From Bacteroidota bacterium (GTDB lineage Bacteria > Bacteroidota > Bacteroidia > B-17B0 > Aurantibacillaceae), in the NCBI GenBank assembly GCA_016702705.1, contig JADJDM010000009.1, positions 62,001 through 126,000 on the forward strand: a stretch of 64,000 bases of DNA, read 5' to 3'. Below are positions 1 to 8,974 of the stretch, one piece after another (position 1 is the stretch's first letter; the number at the start of each line of letters is the position of its first letter). Position numbers and translations under genes: made by a program. The notes under the pieces are model-generated. The model did no database searches. It was not told the origin of the DNA and saw nothing but the letters and a program-made list of their open reading frames with translations.

Positions 1-2
1 CA

Positions 3-1580
3 AATAAATTAAAAGGAGCAAAATTAGCAACGGCAGTTTTCACGGGCGATGGGGCAACTAGCGAAGGTGATTTTCATGAAAGTATGAACGTTGCTGCTGT
101 GTGGGATTTACCAGTAATTTTTGTAATTGAAAATAATGGTTACGGACTTTCAACACCAAGTGCAGAGCAATTTAAGTGCAAACAATTTATTGATAAGGCT
201 ATTGGTTACGGAATTGAAGGATTTCAAGTTGATGGAAATAATGTATTAAAAGTATTTGAAGCAGTTAAACGTATTACAGAAGAAATAAGAGAAAGACCTC
301 GCCCTGTTTTATTAGAGTGTATGACTTTCCGTATGCGTGGACACGAAGAGGCATCAGGGACAAAATATATTCCTAAAGAATTATTTGAGCAATGGGGTAA
401 AAAAGATCCAGTTCAAAATTTCGAAAAATGGTTGTTAGATGAAGGTGTGTTGACAGAAGAAATTATCGAAAACATACGTGCTGAATACAAAAAGGAAATT
501 GAAGATGGTTTAGAAATTACATTTAATGAAACTATCCCAACTCCTGATACAGCATTGGAATTGCGCGATATGTACAAACCATTTGTTAATCCAAATATTC
601 AACCAAGTGGAAATAAAACTAACAAACGTTTTATTGATGCCTTATCGGATGGTATGCGCCAAGCAATGCAAAAGCATTCGAATTTGGTGTTGATGGGACA
701 AGATATTGCAGAGTACGGTGGGGCATTTAAAATTACGGATGGTTTTGTCGCTGAGTTTGGTAAGGCAAGAGTGCGTAATACTCCATTGTGCGAATCAGCA
801 ATTTTAGGAACAGGTTTTGGTTTAAGTATTAACGGACACAAAGCGATGGTAGAAATGCAGTTCGCTGATTTCGTTTCGGAAGGTATTACACAAATTGTAA
901 ATAATTTAGCTAAATCGCATTACCGTTGGGGACAACATGCAGATGTAGTTGTGCGTATGCCTACAGGTGCAGGTGTTGCAGCTGGACCATTCCATTCACA
1001 AAGTAACGAAGCTTGGTTTTTTAAAACACCAGGATTAAAAATTGCTTATCCAGCTTTTCCATCTGATGCAAAAGGATTATTGTTAAGTGCCTTTGAAGAT
1101 CCAAATCCTGTTATGTTTTTTGAGCATAAAGGTTTGTATAGAAGTATTACAGAAGATATCTCTGACGATTATTATACTATTCCTTTTGGACAAGCACGCC
1201 TTGTAAAAGAAGGAACTCAAGTTTCTATTATAACTTACGGAATGGGTGTGCATTGGGCAATTGAGTTGTTAGAAAAACATCCAGAAATTTCTGCAGACTT
1301 AGTTGACTTAAGAACATTAGCACCATTGGATGTAGAAACAATTCATGCTTCTGTCAAGAAAACTGGTAGAGCATTTATTTTGCATGAAGATACCATCACT
1401 GGTGGAATAGGAGGAGAGTTAAGCGCATTGATTTCTGAACATTGTTTTGAATACTTGGATGCACCTGTTGCACGTGAAGGAAGTTTAGATACTCCAGTTC
1501 CAATGAATGCAGATTTAGAAATTAATTTTTTGCCAAAGGAAAGGTTTGCAAAAAAACTAATTGATTTAATTAACTACTAA
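3..1580 (+). CDS. Fused alpha/beta 2-oxo-acid dehydrogenase E1 component (3' part)
   Basis: The gene enters from beyond the left edge. The reading frame is open from base 3, upstream of the first internal ATG at 84, so 84 is not the true start. The visible part begins in the alpha subunit at the thiamine diphosphate motif, GDG followed about 30 residues later by NN (IENNGYG). After the alpha part ends there is a beta-subunit (transketolase-like) half starting near residue 190 with NKRFIDALSDGMRQAM and ending with a transketolase C-terminal domain. Such one-chain E1 proteins are common in Bacteroidota and are usually annotated as 2-oxoisovalerate (branched-chain) dehydrogenase E1, which decarboxylates the 2-oxo acid and passes the acyl group to lipoyl-E2. 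The exact substrate cannot be read from sequence. A small lipoprotein gene follows after 11 bp. Confidence 0.9.
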   Translation, partial: NKLKGAKLATAVFTGDGATSEGDFHESMNVAAVWDLPVIFVIENNGYGLSTPSAEQFKCKQFIDKAIGYGIEGFQVDGNNVLKVFEAVKRITEEIRERPRPVLLECMTFRMRGHEEASGTKYIPKELFEQWGKKDPVQNFEKWLLDEGVLTEEIIENIRAEYKKEIEDGLEITFNETIPTPDTALELRDMYKPFVNPNIQPSGNKTNKRFIDALSDGMRQAMQKHSNLVLMGQDIAEYGGAFKITDGFVAEFGKARVRNTPLCESAILGTGFGLSINGHKAMVEMQFADFVSEGITQIVNNLAKSHYRWGQHADVVVRMPTGAGVAAGPFHSQSNEAWFFKTPGLKIAYPAFPSDAKGLLLSAFEDPNPVMFFEHKGLYRSITEDISDDYYTIPFGQARLVKEGTQVSIITYGMGVHWAIELLEKHPEISADLVDLRTLAPLDVETIHASVKKTGRAFILHEDTITGGIGGELSALISEHCFEYLDAPVAREGSLDTPVPMNADLEINFLPKERFAKKLIDLINY

Positions 1581-1591
1581 AAATAAAAGAG

Positions 1592-1855
1592 ATGAAATAT
1601 ATTTTAATCTTAGTAAGTGCTATTCTTCTATTTGCGGCATGTTCTGCAAACATTTCGGAGGTTAAACCTGGTATGACAACTGCTGAAGTTGAAAAAATAT
1701 TGGGAAAAGCAAATCAAACTAGTTCTTCTTCAAGTAGTAGCTCAATTAATGATAGTACAGTTACTGAAGTAAGTTCAGCCGAATGGAAATACAATGATAA
1801 GGGGACAGTTAACTTTGAAAATGACAAGGTTGTAAGCATAGTTCCTGGGAAATAA
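1592..1855 (+). CDS. Small BamE/SmpA-like lipoprotein
   Basis: An 87-residue protein with a lipoprotein signal peptide whose lipobox ends in FAAC, so the mature protein starts at Cys16. The segment after it, EVKPGMTTAEVEKILGKAN, matches the short fold of SmpA/OmlA/BamE proteins (PGMT..EV...LG.P). A serine-only stretch follows around residues 43-52, then a beta-rich tail with WKY and VNFEND. It lies 11 bp after the E1 gene and may be co-transcribed with it. A link to outer-membrane assembly is only suggested by the fold; many Bacteroidota lipoproteins of this size have an unknown role. Confidence 0.75.
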   Translation: MKYILILVSAILLFAACSANISEVKPGMTTAEVEKILGKANQTSSSSSSSSINDSTVTEVSSAEWKYNDKGTVNFENDKVVSIVPGK

Positions 1856-1929
1856 TTCATTTATTTTTACCACTTATGGATTGATTTATCGTTTAAACTA
1901 ATTAAACCCTGCCGTTTAATAAAAAAGTG

Positions 1930-1959
1930 TTGCGCGAATAAGTATTTCCTTTACTTTCG
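1930..1959 (+). promoter_or_regulatory. Bacteroidota-type promoter
   Basis: TTG at 1930-1932, 19 nt, then TACTTTCG at 1952-1959. This fits the -33/-7 pattern of the Bacteroidota primary sigma factor (TTG and TAnnTTTG). The ATG of the next gene is about 45 bp downstream. The same 19-nt spacing recurs at five other promoters in the window. Confidence 0.55.
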
Positions 1960-2004
1960 CTCTCGGATTCGATAATTACCCTAATCAAACCGATAAGAAC
2001 AAAA

Positions 2005-2544
2005 ATGTACTCGATAGAAACGCCACCAATCAAATCTGGGAACACGTATTTTTTTAATACGGATTCAGGTATGAGGTACGAAGTAAGGTTTGGCAGAAAA
2101 AAAGAGAATGCATTATGTGCAACATTGGTATTTGGAGTTGTCAATTGCGATGATGCTGATGAGTATAGCTTAACCAACAGAGGTGAAGTTTGGCAAGTAA
2201 TGAATACGATTGTTGAAATTGGTAGAGTATTTATGAGCGAGCACCCAGCAATTTGTTACTACGAAATTTATGCTTTAGAGAAAGAAGATGAAAGTGAATT
2301 CGAAACAAGTTCAAGAATGAATTTGTATTTCAGATTTATTCCACGTCTTTTTAATGATAATTGGAAATTGTTTGTTCTTAATAATAAAGCAATCGTTCTT
2401 AAGAAGGATGTCGAGCATTTGTATGCTTCTGTAATAGCAGATGAATTAAGTCCTAAAGAAACTATAAGTAAAGAAGAAAAGGAAGTAAGTCCGTTTAGCC
2501 TTAATAGATTACTTTCTTTTATTGATAGAAGAAGAATGAATTAA
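2005..2544 (+). CDS. Hypothetical protein, 179 aa
   Basis: I do not recognise this family with certainty. There is no signal peptide or membrane segment, so it is probably cytoplasmic. The layout is an N-terminal beta-rich part (YFFNTDSGMRYEVRFG), a central helix (RGEVWQVMNTIVEIGRVFM), a strand containing YYEIYALEKED, and a charged lysine/glutamate tail ending in a basic RRR motif. The order beta sheet, helix, short strand resembles small Bacteroidota proteins annotated as DUF6934, but this is a weak resemblance. It has its own promoter and a strong terminator, so it is a single-gene unit. Confidence 0.65.
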   Translation: MYSIETPPIKSGNTYFFNTDSGMRYEVRFGRKKENALCATLVFGVVNCDDADEYSLTNRGEVWQVMNTIVEIGRVFMSEHPAICYYEIYALEKEDESEFETSSRMNLYFRFIPRLFNDNWKLFVLNNKAIVLKKDVEHLYASVIADELSPKETISKEEKEVSPFSLNRLLSFIDRRRMN

Positions 2545-2570
2545 TTTTCAAAAGAGGTTTAGTTAAAAGC

Positions 2571-2615
2571 AAAAAAGTCCCGCTATCTTGAACTTGTCAA
2601 GGGCGGGACTTTTTT
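2571..2615. terminator. Bidirectional hairpin terminator
   Basis: A 13-bp perfect outer stem (2571-2583 with 2603-2615) has a run of A on one side and T on the other. Inside it is a second 5-bp stem (CTTGA/TCAAG). It lies between two convergent genes and can serve both. Confidence 0.85.
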
Positions 2616-2632
2616 ATTAATTAGTTTTTTGA

Positions 2633-4570
2633 TTAGATCACATCACCTTTTTTGTCATCCTTTTTAGCAGTTTTACTGTTTTCTTCAATTGTTTTCTTTG
2701 TCATATCATCCATTAATTTTAAACCAAGTAAACCGCTAATTGGTCCGTTTGGTCCGCCATCTCCAGAGATTAACACATCAGGGATAACTTTGATTTTATC
2801 CTTACCAATTGCTTCCGTAATTTTTAACCGTGTAAAGTTATCGCCACCCATTGCAGTTACCGCAAGGTTATATGATTCTGCATTTGATTTACCAATTGCT
2901 AAAATCTTCTCTGCTTCTGCTTTACCTGTTACACTAATTTGTTCAGCATTTGCATTAGCTAAAGCTTTAATTTTTTCTGCTTCAGCGTTTGCAGTTACTT
3001 TTGTTTTTTCTGCATCTGCACTTGCAATTACTTTTAACCTGTCAGCTTCTGCATTCGAAGAAATTTTTACACTTTGCGCTTCACCCGTTGCTTTCTTAAC
3101 CGCAGCATCTGCAATACGTTCAGAGATTAATACACCTTGATCTGCTTTCACAATTTCTTTTTGCATATCAGCTACCGCAGTTTCTTTTTCTAATGCCTGA
3201 CGTGTAACCTCTGCTCTTTTTTGTGTTTCAAAAGTGGTGTTTTGCTCCTCCGCAATTTTACGATCAGTTAATGTTTTCATTAAACTTTCTGGCGGAACAA
3301 TATCTCCAATTAAAGTATCTACACCATTTACATTGTATTGATCTAATACTTCACTTATACGTTTTTTCGCTGCGTCTTGTCTTTCCTTACGTGAACTTAA
3401 GAACGCAATTACATCACTGTCTTGCGCTGAGTTACGGAAGTAGTTACCAATGGTTGGTTCTAATACTTGTCCAACTAAGTTCATCATACTACCAAAACGT
3501 GCAATTACTTTTGGAGCTTCCGTTGTAGGAATGTGAATGATTTGCGATACATCTAAATTAAAAGGGAAACCATCTTTTGAACGCACAGTAATAGTAGATA
3601 AATTTTTATCTAATTGATGTGATTCACTTCTTGCATTTGCCCAGTTTAAAACTAAGTTAGTTGTTGGCACTAATTCAACACGCATAATAAAAGTATTGAT
3701 CGGGTATTTACCTGGCCCTAAAGGCTCAGCCCACACACCTTTTTCACCTTTACTTACAATATTACCATGTTTAAATTCTGCCCCGCTTAAATCTTTACCA
3801 TCTTGTCCAACATACGAAATAACAACACCAACATAACCAATTGGAATCTCTGTCATTTTAATTTGCTCTACTTGGATAAACCAAGGATTTAAATAATATG
3901 AACCCGCTAAAATAATTTCGGGTTGTAAACCTTTGTTACCTCCATTAGCTAAGAAAGCGTCGCAATCTTGGAAATTGTTATGACCTTTAGTTGGTTTACC
4001 TGCAATATTTCCTTCATCAATTGGTAAACCATCCATTGTTGTTACTACACCAACCATGTTTTCGGTAATGTGTGTCATATCATACGTCATGATATCAAAC
4101 AAAAACGTATTGATACGATATGTACCCGCAGTAATAATTGCCGACTGACGTCCTTTACGTCCACCATGATTAAAAAAGGCAGCAGCATCTTGAAAAGAAT
4201 CACACTCCACTTTACGAGCTAATATAAATCCTGTTTCTAATTCTGCACCATCTTTCGCCACTAATAAACCAATTTTACCTTCAGGGATAACAGTAAAACT
4301 TTGTTGTTTAATTTCAAATTGCCACACCCAGTACCAAAAGTAAATTCCTGGTGCTAAGCTTTGCGCTTGAAAACCTGCTTCACCATTTACTGCAATAATT
4401 CTACCTGCAGGTAATTCTTTGTTGGCTCCAAATAAAACAAATTTCTTCGTTACAAGTCCAATCTTGTCTTCAGGGATAATAATAATTCCGAACAGTCGGA
4501 AAATAAGTTTGTAAAAAATTAAACAAACGATTGGGATGAGTACCCACCAATACTTTAATAAAGCTTCCAT
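2633..4570 (-). CDS. SPFH/band 7 (flotillin-like) membrane protein
   Basis: A 645-residue protein. A single transmembrane segment lies at about residues 7-29. Then come four spaced repeats of the pattern G-V/L-V-x-x-x-D/G (IGLVTKKF, IGLLVAKDG, VGVVTTMDG, VGVVISYVG), and then a band 7 domain at about 310-430 (SKDGFPFNLDVSQIIHIP). A long alanine/glutamate coiled coil at about 430-590 has repeats such as ADAEKTKVTANAEAEKIKALA, typical of flotillins. The last 50 residues are rich in lysine and aspartate. Flotillin-like proteins form oligomeric membrane microdomain scaffolds; a specific role here is not known. It is convergent with the preceding gene across the terminator. Confidence 0.85.
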   Translation of the reverse strand: MEALLKYWWVLIPIVCLIFYKLIFRLFGIIIIPEDKIGLVTKKFVLFGANKELPAGRIIAVNGEAGFQAQSLAPGIYFWYWVWQFEIKQQSFTVIPEGKIGLLVAKDGAELETGFILARKVECDSFQDAAAFFNHGGRKGRQSAIITAGTYRINTFLFDIMTYDMTHITENMVGVVTTMDGLPIDEGNIAGKPTKGHNNFQDCDAFLANGGNKGLQPEIILAGSYYLNPWFIQVEQIKMTEIPIGYVGVVISYVGQDGKDLSGAEFKHGNIVSKGEKGVWAEPLGPGKYPINTFIMRVELVPTTNLVLNWANARSESHQLDKNLSTITVRSKDGFPFNLDVSQIIHIPTTEAPKVIARFGSMMNLVGQVLEPTIGNYFRNSAQDSDVIAFLSSRKERQDAAKKRISEVLDQYNVNGVDTLIGDIVPPESLMKTLTDRKIAEEQNTTFETQKRAEVTRQALEKETAVADMQKEIVKADQGVLISERIADAAVKKATGEAQSVKISSNAEADRLKVIASADAEKTKVTANAEAEKIKALANANAEQISVTGKAEAEKILAIGKSNAESYNLAVTAMGGDNFTRLKITEAIGKDKIKVIPDVLISGDGGPNGPISGLLGLKLMDDMTKKTIEENSKTAKKDDKKGDVI

Positions 4571-4685
4571 AATAGTATATAAATTTAGTAGAGTAAATGT
4601 ACGTGGTCTTGAAATCGCTTTTAAGATTTTATACCGAATAATTTATGAACCGAGAAACGGCTTTATGAACAAAGAAGAAGATTTT

Positions 4686-5309
4686 CTAAGCGTCGATTTC
4701 ACTTACTTTAACAAGAACAAATTTGCAGTTTTCATTACTTGTAATATTAATTTTGTCGCCAACTGTTTTGTTTTCGAAGAGTAGAAAATCTTTTTGATTT
4801 AGTAATTGGTCGTTTGCTATTAAGCTACCTTCGAGCAAATATAAACCTATGAATTTACTTTCGTTGTATAAGTATGATTTGTTAGCGTCTGCAGATAGTG
4901 TATCAATAGAAAGACTTCCATTCCAGCCGACTTTCATCATTAAATTAAAATCAACCACTTTACCTTTTGCTTTTGTTTCCCATTCTCCATGAAACTCATC
5001 ACATTGGTATTGTTGTAAAATTTTGTTGTGTTGGTTTTTGTGTTCGATAAAAAGTTCGCCTTGCAATATCATCAGTATGCGCTTGTATCCGGGTAGTTGA
5101 GTGAAATTGCTTTCTTCAACTTCAACGGTTGCAGTACTTATTCTGAAATCAAAATTTCGTTCGCTGTATTCAGCTTCTTCAGGATAAATAAATAACTCTG
5201 TTGTAGTGCCGCCACTCCAGGTACTTATTTTTTGTTGAGCGTAAGAAGTTAATTGCAAGGTTAATTTATTTTTATTTAAAGATAGATTATTTCTCTTTAT
5301 CTGCACCAA
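4686..5309 (-). CDS. HutD/Ves family cupin-like protein
   Basis: A 207-residue protein with the conserved HutD signature: WSGGTTTELFIYP near residue 31, RNFDFRISTATVE, then FTQLPGYKRILMIL. HutD is found with histidine utilisation genes in proteobacteria and is thought to limit pathway flux by binding formiminoglutamate. No other hut gene is visible here, so the role in this organism is open. The start lies inside the end of the upstream lipoprotein gene (23-bp overlap), which implies co-transcription and translational coupling. Confidence 0.8.
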   Translation of the reverse strand: MVQIKRNNLSLNKNKLTLQLTSYAQQKISTWSGGTTTELFIYPEEAEYSERNFDFRISTATVEVEESNFTQLPGYKRILMILQGELFIEHKNQHNKILQQYQCDEFHGEWETKAKGKVVDFNLMMKVGWNGSLSIDTLSADANKSYLYNESKFIGLYLLEGSLIANDQLLNQKDFLLFENKTVGDKINITSNENCKFVLVKVSEIDA

Positions 5310-5958
5310 ACTTTGTTGGAAATCTTTGCATTTCGGTTATAGAGTCGGTAAGTGTTATTTGTGTAATGGTAGTGTCACTTAGTCCGCAATAAAATTTAAT
5401 TTCAAGTCCTTTGTTTGGGTAGAAAAATTTGTAATCTGTTTCGCGCGGGGTGTGAAAGAAATTATCGTGCAGCCCAACTTTTTTCTCTACCATACTTGGT
5501 GTATCGGTATATTTTAAGTTATAGGGTAGCGGTTTTTTGTAATCCTCTGGATAAATAACAATGGATTCGGTTTTAAAACTAGAAGTATATTCATCATATG
5601 TTTTTTGTAATTCACTTCTTTCTATGTTCATGCCAGCACCTCGCACGCAAATATACATAGAGCCAAACTCATAGTTTAGGTAAGCTGCTGTTGTTGGGTA
5701 TGGATAATATTCATCCATAGATGTTGTAAATTTAAAATCACCTAATTGTTTAATTACATTTTTCATGCTATCACTAGCAAGGGGCAAACCAATTAAACTA
5801 TATAAATTATCTCCATCAATATTTACTGCAAATGCTTTTGAAGGTTCTCCAATGTTGAGTGGCATACTAAGCTTATCTTTCTTGCCGCTAAAAAAGCAGG
5901 AGGATAGAAGGAGAGTTCCTCCAATAAATAGAATAAAAGGGATTGTGTTTAATCTCAT
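5287..5958 (-). CDS. Hypothetical lipoprotein, 223 aa
   Basis: The N-terminus has a lipoprotein signal peptide with lipobox LSSC (Cys21). The mature part has no motif I can name. It is rich in aromatic residues (YPYPTTAAYLNYEFG) and probably beta-structured. It is the first gene of a two-gene unit with the HutD-like gene, whose start overlaps its end by 23 bp. Likely anchored to the outer or inner membrane facing the periplasm; function unknown. Confidence 0.75.
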   Translation of the reverse strand: MRLNTIPFILFIGGTLLLSSCFFSGKKDKLSMPLNIGEPSKAFAVNIDGDNLYSLIGLPLASDSMKNVIKQLGDFKFTTSMDEYYPYPTTAAYLNYEFGSMYICVRGAGMNIERSELQKTYDEYTSSFKTESIVIYPEDYKKPLPYNLKYTDTPSMVEKKVGLHDNFFHTPRETDYKFFYPNKGLEIKFYCGLSDTTITQITLTDSITEMQRFPTKFGADKEK

Positions 5959-6065
5959 CTGTTTTCTTAACTTTTTTGATTACAAAAGGAAATTTAAAGA
6001 TAATATAATTTACAAAATGAATATTGATTTTATTTATTTCTAACTTCTTGAATAAACAAAACATT

Positions 6066-6137
6066 GGCTCCATCGGAGCCTCCTATTTCTATACTACATC
6101 AATACTAATGCAGTCAAGCCCCAGCGGGGCGACCTGT
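6066..6137. repeat. Left pair of REP palindromes next to RAYT
   Basis: Two small palindromes: GGCTCCATCGGAGCC at 6066-6080 and GCCCCAGCGGGGC at 6118-6130. The 22 bp at 6116-6137 are a perfect inverted copy of 6604-6625. The outer palindrome is matched, in inverted orientation, by the one at 6662-6674, with compensating base changes that keep the stem (GGCTCC/GGAGCC against GCCCC/GGGGC). Both outer palindromes carry the same flank, CCTATTTCT on this side. Confidence 0.85.
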
Positions 6138-6599
6138 TCATTCTTCGAAGTCGAAAAGATATTTCTGGTCGTAACTAATATCAAAGTCTTTAAGTAATTC
6201 AAGATACTCTTCTTTAAAACGTTTCTTTGTATGATGTCCTTTCTGATTAAGAATATATTTTGCTACTTTGTCTAAATCCCAATGACCATATGAAAAAGCA
6301 CCGAAGCCTTCTTGCCAATTAAACTTTCCTTGTATCCAGTTTTGTTCGTTTATGAATTTAGAGTAAGCTGCTTTAATGTCTCTTACTAAATCTGAAATAC
6401 TTATTGATGGTTTAAAGCCTACTAATACATGTGTGTGGTCGGGCATACAATAGATGGCAATTAATTTTTGACCTCTGTTTTGTACTATACCCGAAATGAA
6501 CTTTTGCAACTCTTCTCTATTGGTTTCAGAAATAAGATTTTGTCGTCCTTTAACTACGAAGACAATTTGAAGATATATCTGAGTATATGTATTTGCTAT
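6138..6599 (-). CDS. RAYT: REP-associated IS200-like Y1 transposase
   Basis: A Y1 transposase of the REP-associated family. The HUH motif is seen as MPDHTHVLVG and the C-terminal half has WQEGFGAFSYGH and YILNQKGHHTKKRF, with the catalytic tyrosine likely in VAKYILNQKGHH. RAYTs nick and copy REP hairpins as single strands. Translation from the first TTG (6509) would remove the N-terminus. The frame is open further upstream and reads ANTYTQIYLQIVFVVKGRQN, the usual start of the family, but the codon where ATG is expected (6597-6599) is ATA. So the gene either uses AUA or has lost its start. The stop abuts the left REP copy. Confidence 0.8.
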   Translation of the reverse strand: MANTYTQIYLQIVFVVKGRQNLISETNREELQKFISGIVQNRGQKLIAIYCMPDHTHVLVGFKPSISISDLVRDIKAAYSKFINEQNWIQGKFNWQEGFGAFSYGHWDLDKVAKYILNQKGHHTKKRFKEEYLELLKDFDISYDQKYLFDFEE

Positions 6600-6603
6600 A
6601 CTT

Positions 6604-6674
6604 ACAGGTCGCCCCGCTGGGGCTTAATAGGTTTTTGTTTCTAGTTAGTTAGAAATAGGTTGCCCCGATGGGGC
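6604..6674. repeat. Right pair of REP palindromes next to RAYT
   Basis: 6604-6625 is the inverted 22-bp copy of the left inner repeat and contains the palindrome GCCCCGCTGGGGC. A second palindrome, GCCCCGATGGGGC, is at 6662-6674, preceded by AGAAATAGG, the inverted form of the left outer flank. Together with the left pair, the transposase sits inside two nested inverted REP pairs. Confidence 0.85.
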
Positions 6675-6733
6675 TTTTAATTTACTTTATGTTCGCGTTC
6701 GCTCGCCATTGTAGTTTTGTACAAACTATATAT

Positions 6734-8974
6734 TTATACCACAATATTTATAATCTTCCCTGGCACCACAATTACTTTCTTAGGTGCTTTACCATCTAAG
6801 TAAGTTCCTGTTTGTTGTAAAGCAAGAATTTCTTTTTCTACATCTTCTTTGCTTAAGCTTAAATCAAACTCCACGTTAAATCTAACTTTACCATTAAACG
6901 AAACTGGGTAATTGAAAGATGATTCTTTTACAAACTCCTCGTTAAACATAGGGAACGGGGCAAATGCAATGCTTTCTGTATTACCCAATTTTTCCCAAAG
7001 CTCTTCTGTAATATGCGGGGCATAAGGAGAAATTAAAACCAATAGTTGTTCTAAAACTGATTTCTTATTGCATTTTAAATCTGTTAACTCATTTACACAA
7101 ATCATAAAACTACTTACCGACGTGTTAAACGAAAAACGATCGATATCATCTGTGATTTTTTTAATTGTTTTATGTAGTGTTTTTAATTCGTCTTTTGTTG
7201 GAGCTTCAGCGTTTACTTTAGCGCTTCCATCTTCTTGTATATTAAATAATCTCCAAAGTTTTTTTAAGAAACCTGCAACACCTGTAATACCATTCGTATT
7301 CCAAGGCTTGCTTAACTCTAATGGACCTAAAAACATTTCGTAAAGGCGTAATGTATCTGCCCCGAATTTCACACAAATGTCATCAGGAGAAACAACGTTC
7401 CATTTCGACTTGGACATTTTTTCCACTTCCCATCCACAAATAAATTCGCCATTCTCTTCTTTTTCAAATATTGCTGATTTAAATTCAGGTCTCCATTTTA
7501 TAAATTCATCAATACTTAGAGTATCATTGTGAACAATATTAACATCAACATGAGATTTTGTAATATTAAAACTGGTCAAGTGAATGTCGGAGTTAGCACC
7601 ATAAGTTGATGCTATATTTTCTTTTATTACTTTTTCTATTTTGAAATAAGTTTCAGAATCTTTCTTTTCTAATAATTCTGCTATTGATTTAGTGACAAAG
7701 ATTCTTTTTAACTCATTAAAATCAGTATCTCCAGGTCTAACCAACATTGGAGCAACCCAATAGGTATAATTACTTCTGCCTTGTATCATCCCTTGATTAA
7801 TCAACTTCTTAGCAGGTTCATCAAAATTTATAAAACCTCTGTCTTTTAAAAACATGGTCCAAAAACGTACATACAACAAATGCCCCGTTGCATGCTCGCT
7901 ACCGCCTAAATACAAATCAACTTGTTGCCAGTAGTCGACTGCGTTTTTACTTACAAATTCTTTTTCGTTGTTGGCATCCATGTAACGCAAAAAGTACCAC
8001 GAGCTTCCTGCCCAGCCTGGCATAGTAGTGTGCTCGTATTCAAATTGCCCTTTGTATTTCCAATCCTTCGCACGTGCTAGTGGCGGCTCACCATCTTCAG
8101 TTGGTAAAAATTTATCTACTTCAGGTAAACGCAATGGCAATTCATCTTCTGGTAACACATGTGGTACTCCGTTTTTGTAATACACTGGAATTGGTTCACC
8201 CCAATAACGCTGGCGACCAAATACGGCATCGCGTAAACGATAATTTATTTTACCTTTACCAATTTCTTTTTTCTCTATTTCTTCAATTGCTTTTTTAATA
8301 GCAGCTTTTACTTCAAGTCCGTTTAAGAAATCGGAGTTAATCATTTTTCCTTCTTTCTCGCCCCAAGCATCTTCATCAAATGAATGAGCAGTAGTAGGTT
8401 CAATTACTTGCGGAAGCGCTAATCCAAAATGTTTTGCAAATTTATAATCGCGGACATCATGCGCGGGAACTGCCATTACAGCGCCTGTTCCGTAACCGGC
8501 CAATACATAATCACCAACCCAAACTGGAATTGGTTTTCCAGTAAACGGATGCTCAACATAAGCACCAGTAAATACACCAGTAATTTTATTTACATCAGCT
8601 TGGCGCTCGCGTTCGCTTCTGTTTTTTGCTTTAATAACGTATTCATCAACTGCAGCTTTTTGTTCAGCTGTTGTAATTTCAGTTACTAATTCATGCTCAG
8701 GTGCAAGTGTTACAAACGAAACTCCGAAAATGGTATCAGGGCGAGTGGTGAACACTTCGATGGTTTTAGCCTCTCCCTCCGCCTCCCTCTCCACGGGAGA
8801 GGGAATCGATGCTACTCGAGATTTAATAGAAGCTAAAACAGTATCGTGGTCGTTTAACACTTGTTCGTTTGTAAAGCGAATAACTTCAAAACCTAACTTG
8901 TTTAATACATCAGTTCTTGCAGCATCTCTTTCTTGTGTTGAATTATGAATTTCACCATCAACTTCGATAATCAA
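6734..8974 (-). CDS. leuS: Leucyl-tRNA synthetase, 3' part after an in-frame stop
   Basis: This is the downstream part of LeuRS and is in the same frame as the upstream part. Its first 68 residues are not LeuRS but the end of an inserted DUF559 nuclease module (LIIEVDGEIHNSTQERD). LeuRS sequence resumes at KTIEVFTTRPDT, the threonine-rich segment of the CP1 editing domain. It continues with the conserved editing aspartate region VMAVPAHD (about residue 170), the catalytic KMSKS at about 517-521, and the anticodon-binding C-terminal domain. Everything needed for function apart from the HIGH half is here. The apparent first codon is a TTG inside the DUF559 sequence and is not a likely natural start. 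Confidence 0.9.
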   Translation of the reverse strand: MIIEVDGEIHNSTQERDAARTDVLNKLGFEVIRFTNEQVLNDHDTVLASIKSRVASIPSPVEREAEGEAKTIEVFTTRPDTIFGVSFVTLAPEHELVTEITTAEQKAAVDEYVIKAKNRSERERQADVNKITGVFTGAYVEHPFTGKPIPVWVGDYVLAGYGTGAVMAVPAHDVRDYKFAKHFGLALPQVIEPTTAHSFDEDAWGEKEGKMINSDFLNGLEVKAAIKKAIEEIEKKEIGKGKINYRLRDAVFGRQRYWGEPIPVYYKNGVPHVLPEDELPLRLPEVDKFLPTEDGEPPLARAKDWKYKGQFEYEHTTMPGWAGSSWYFLRYMDANNEKEFVSKNAVDYWQQVDLYLGGSEHATGHLLYVRFWTMFLKDRGFINFDEPAKKLINQGMIQGRSNYTYWVAPMLVRPGDTDFNELKRIFVTKSIAELLEKKDSETYFKIEKVIKENIASTYGANSDIHLTSFNITKSHVDVNIVHNDTLSIDEFIKWRPEFKSAIFEKEENGEFICGWEVEKMSKSKWNVVSPDDICVKFGADTLRLYEMFLGPLELSKPWNTNGITGVAGFLKKLWRLFNIQEDGSAKVNAEAPTKDELKTLHKTIKKITDDIDRFSFNTSVSSFMICVNELTDLKCNKKSVLEQLLVLISPYAPHITEELWEKLGNTESIAFAPFPMFNEEFVKESSFNYPVSFNGKVRFNVEFDLSLSKEDVEKEILALQQTGTYLDGKAPKKVIVVPGKIINIVV

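Noticed and set aside
2652..3140. 162-residue plus-strand frame
   Set aside because: It is the antisense of the alanine-rich coiled coil of the SPFH protein; hydrophobic composition is a reflection of that codon pattern.
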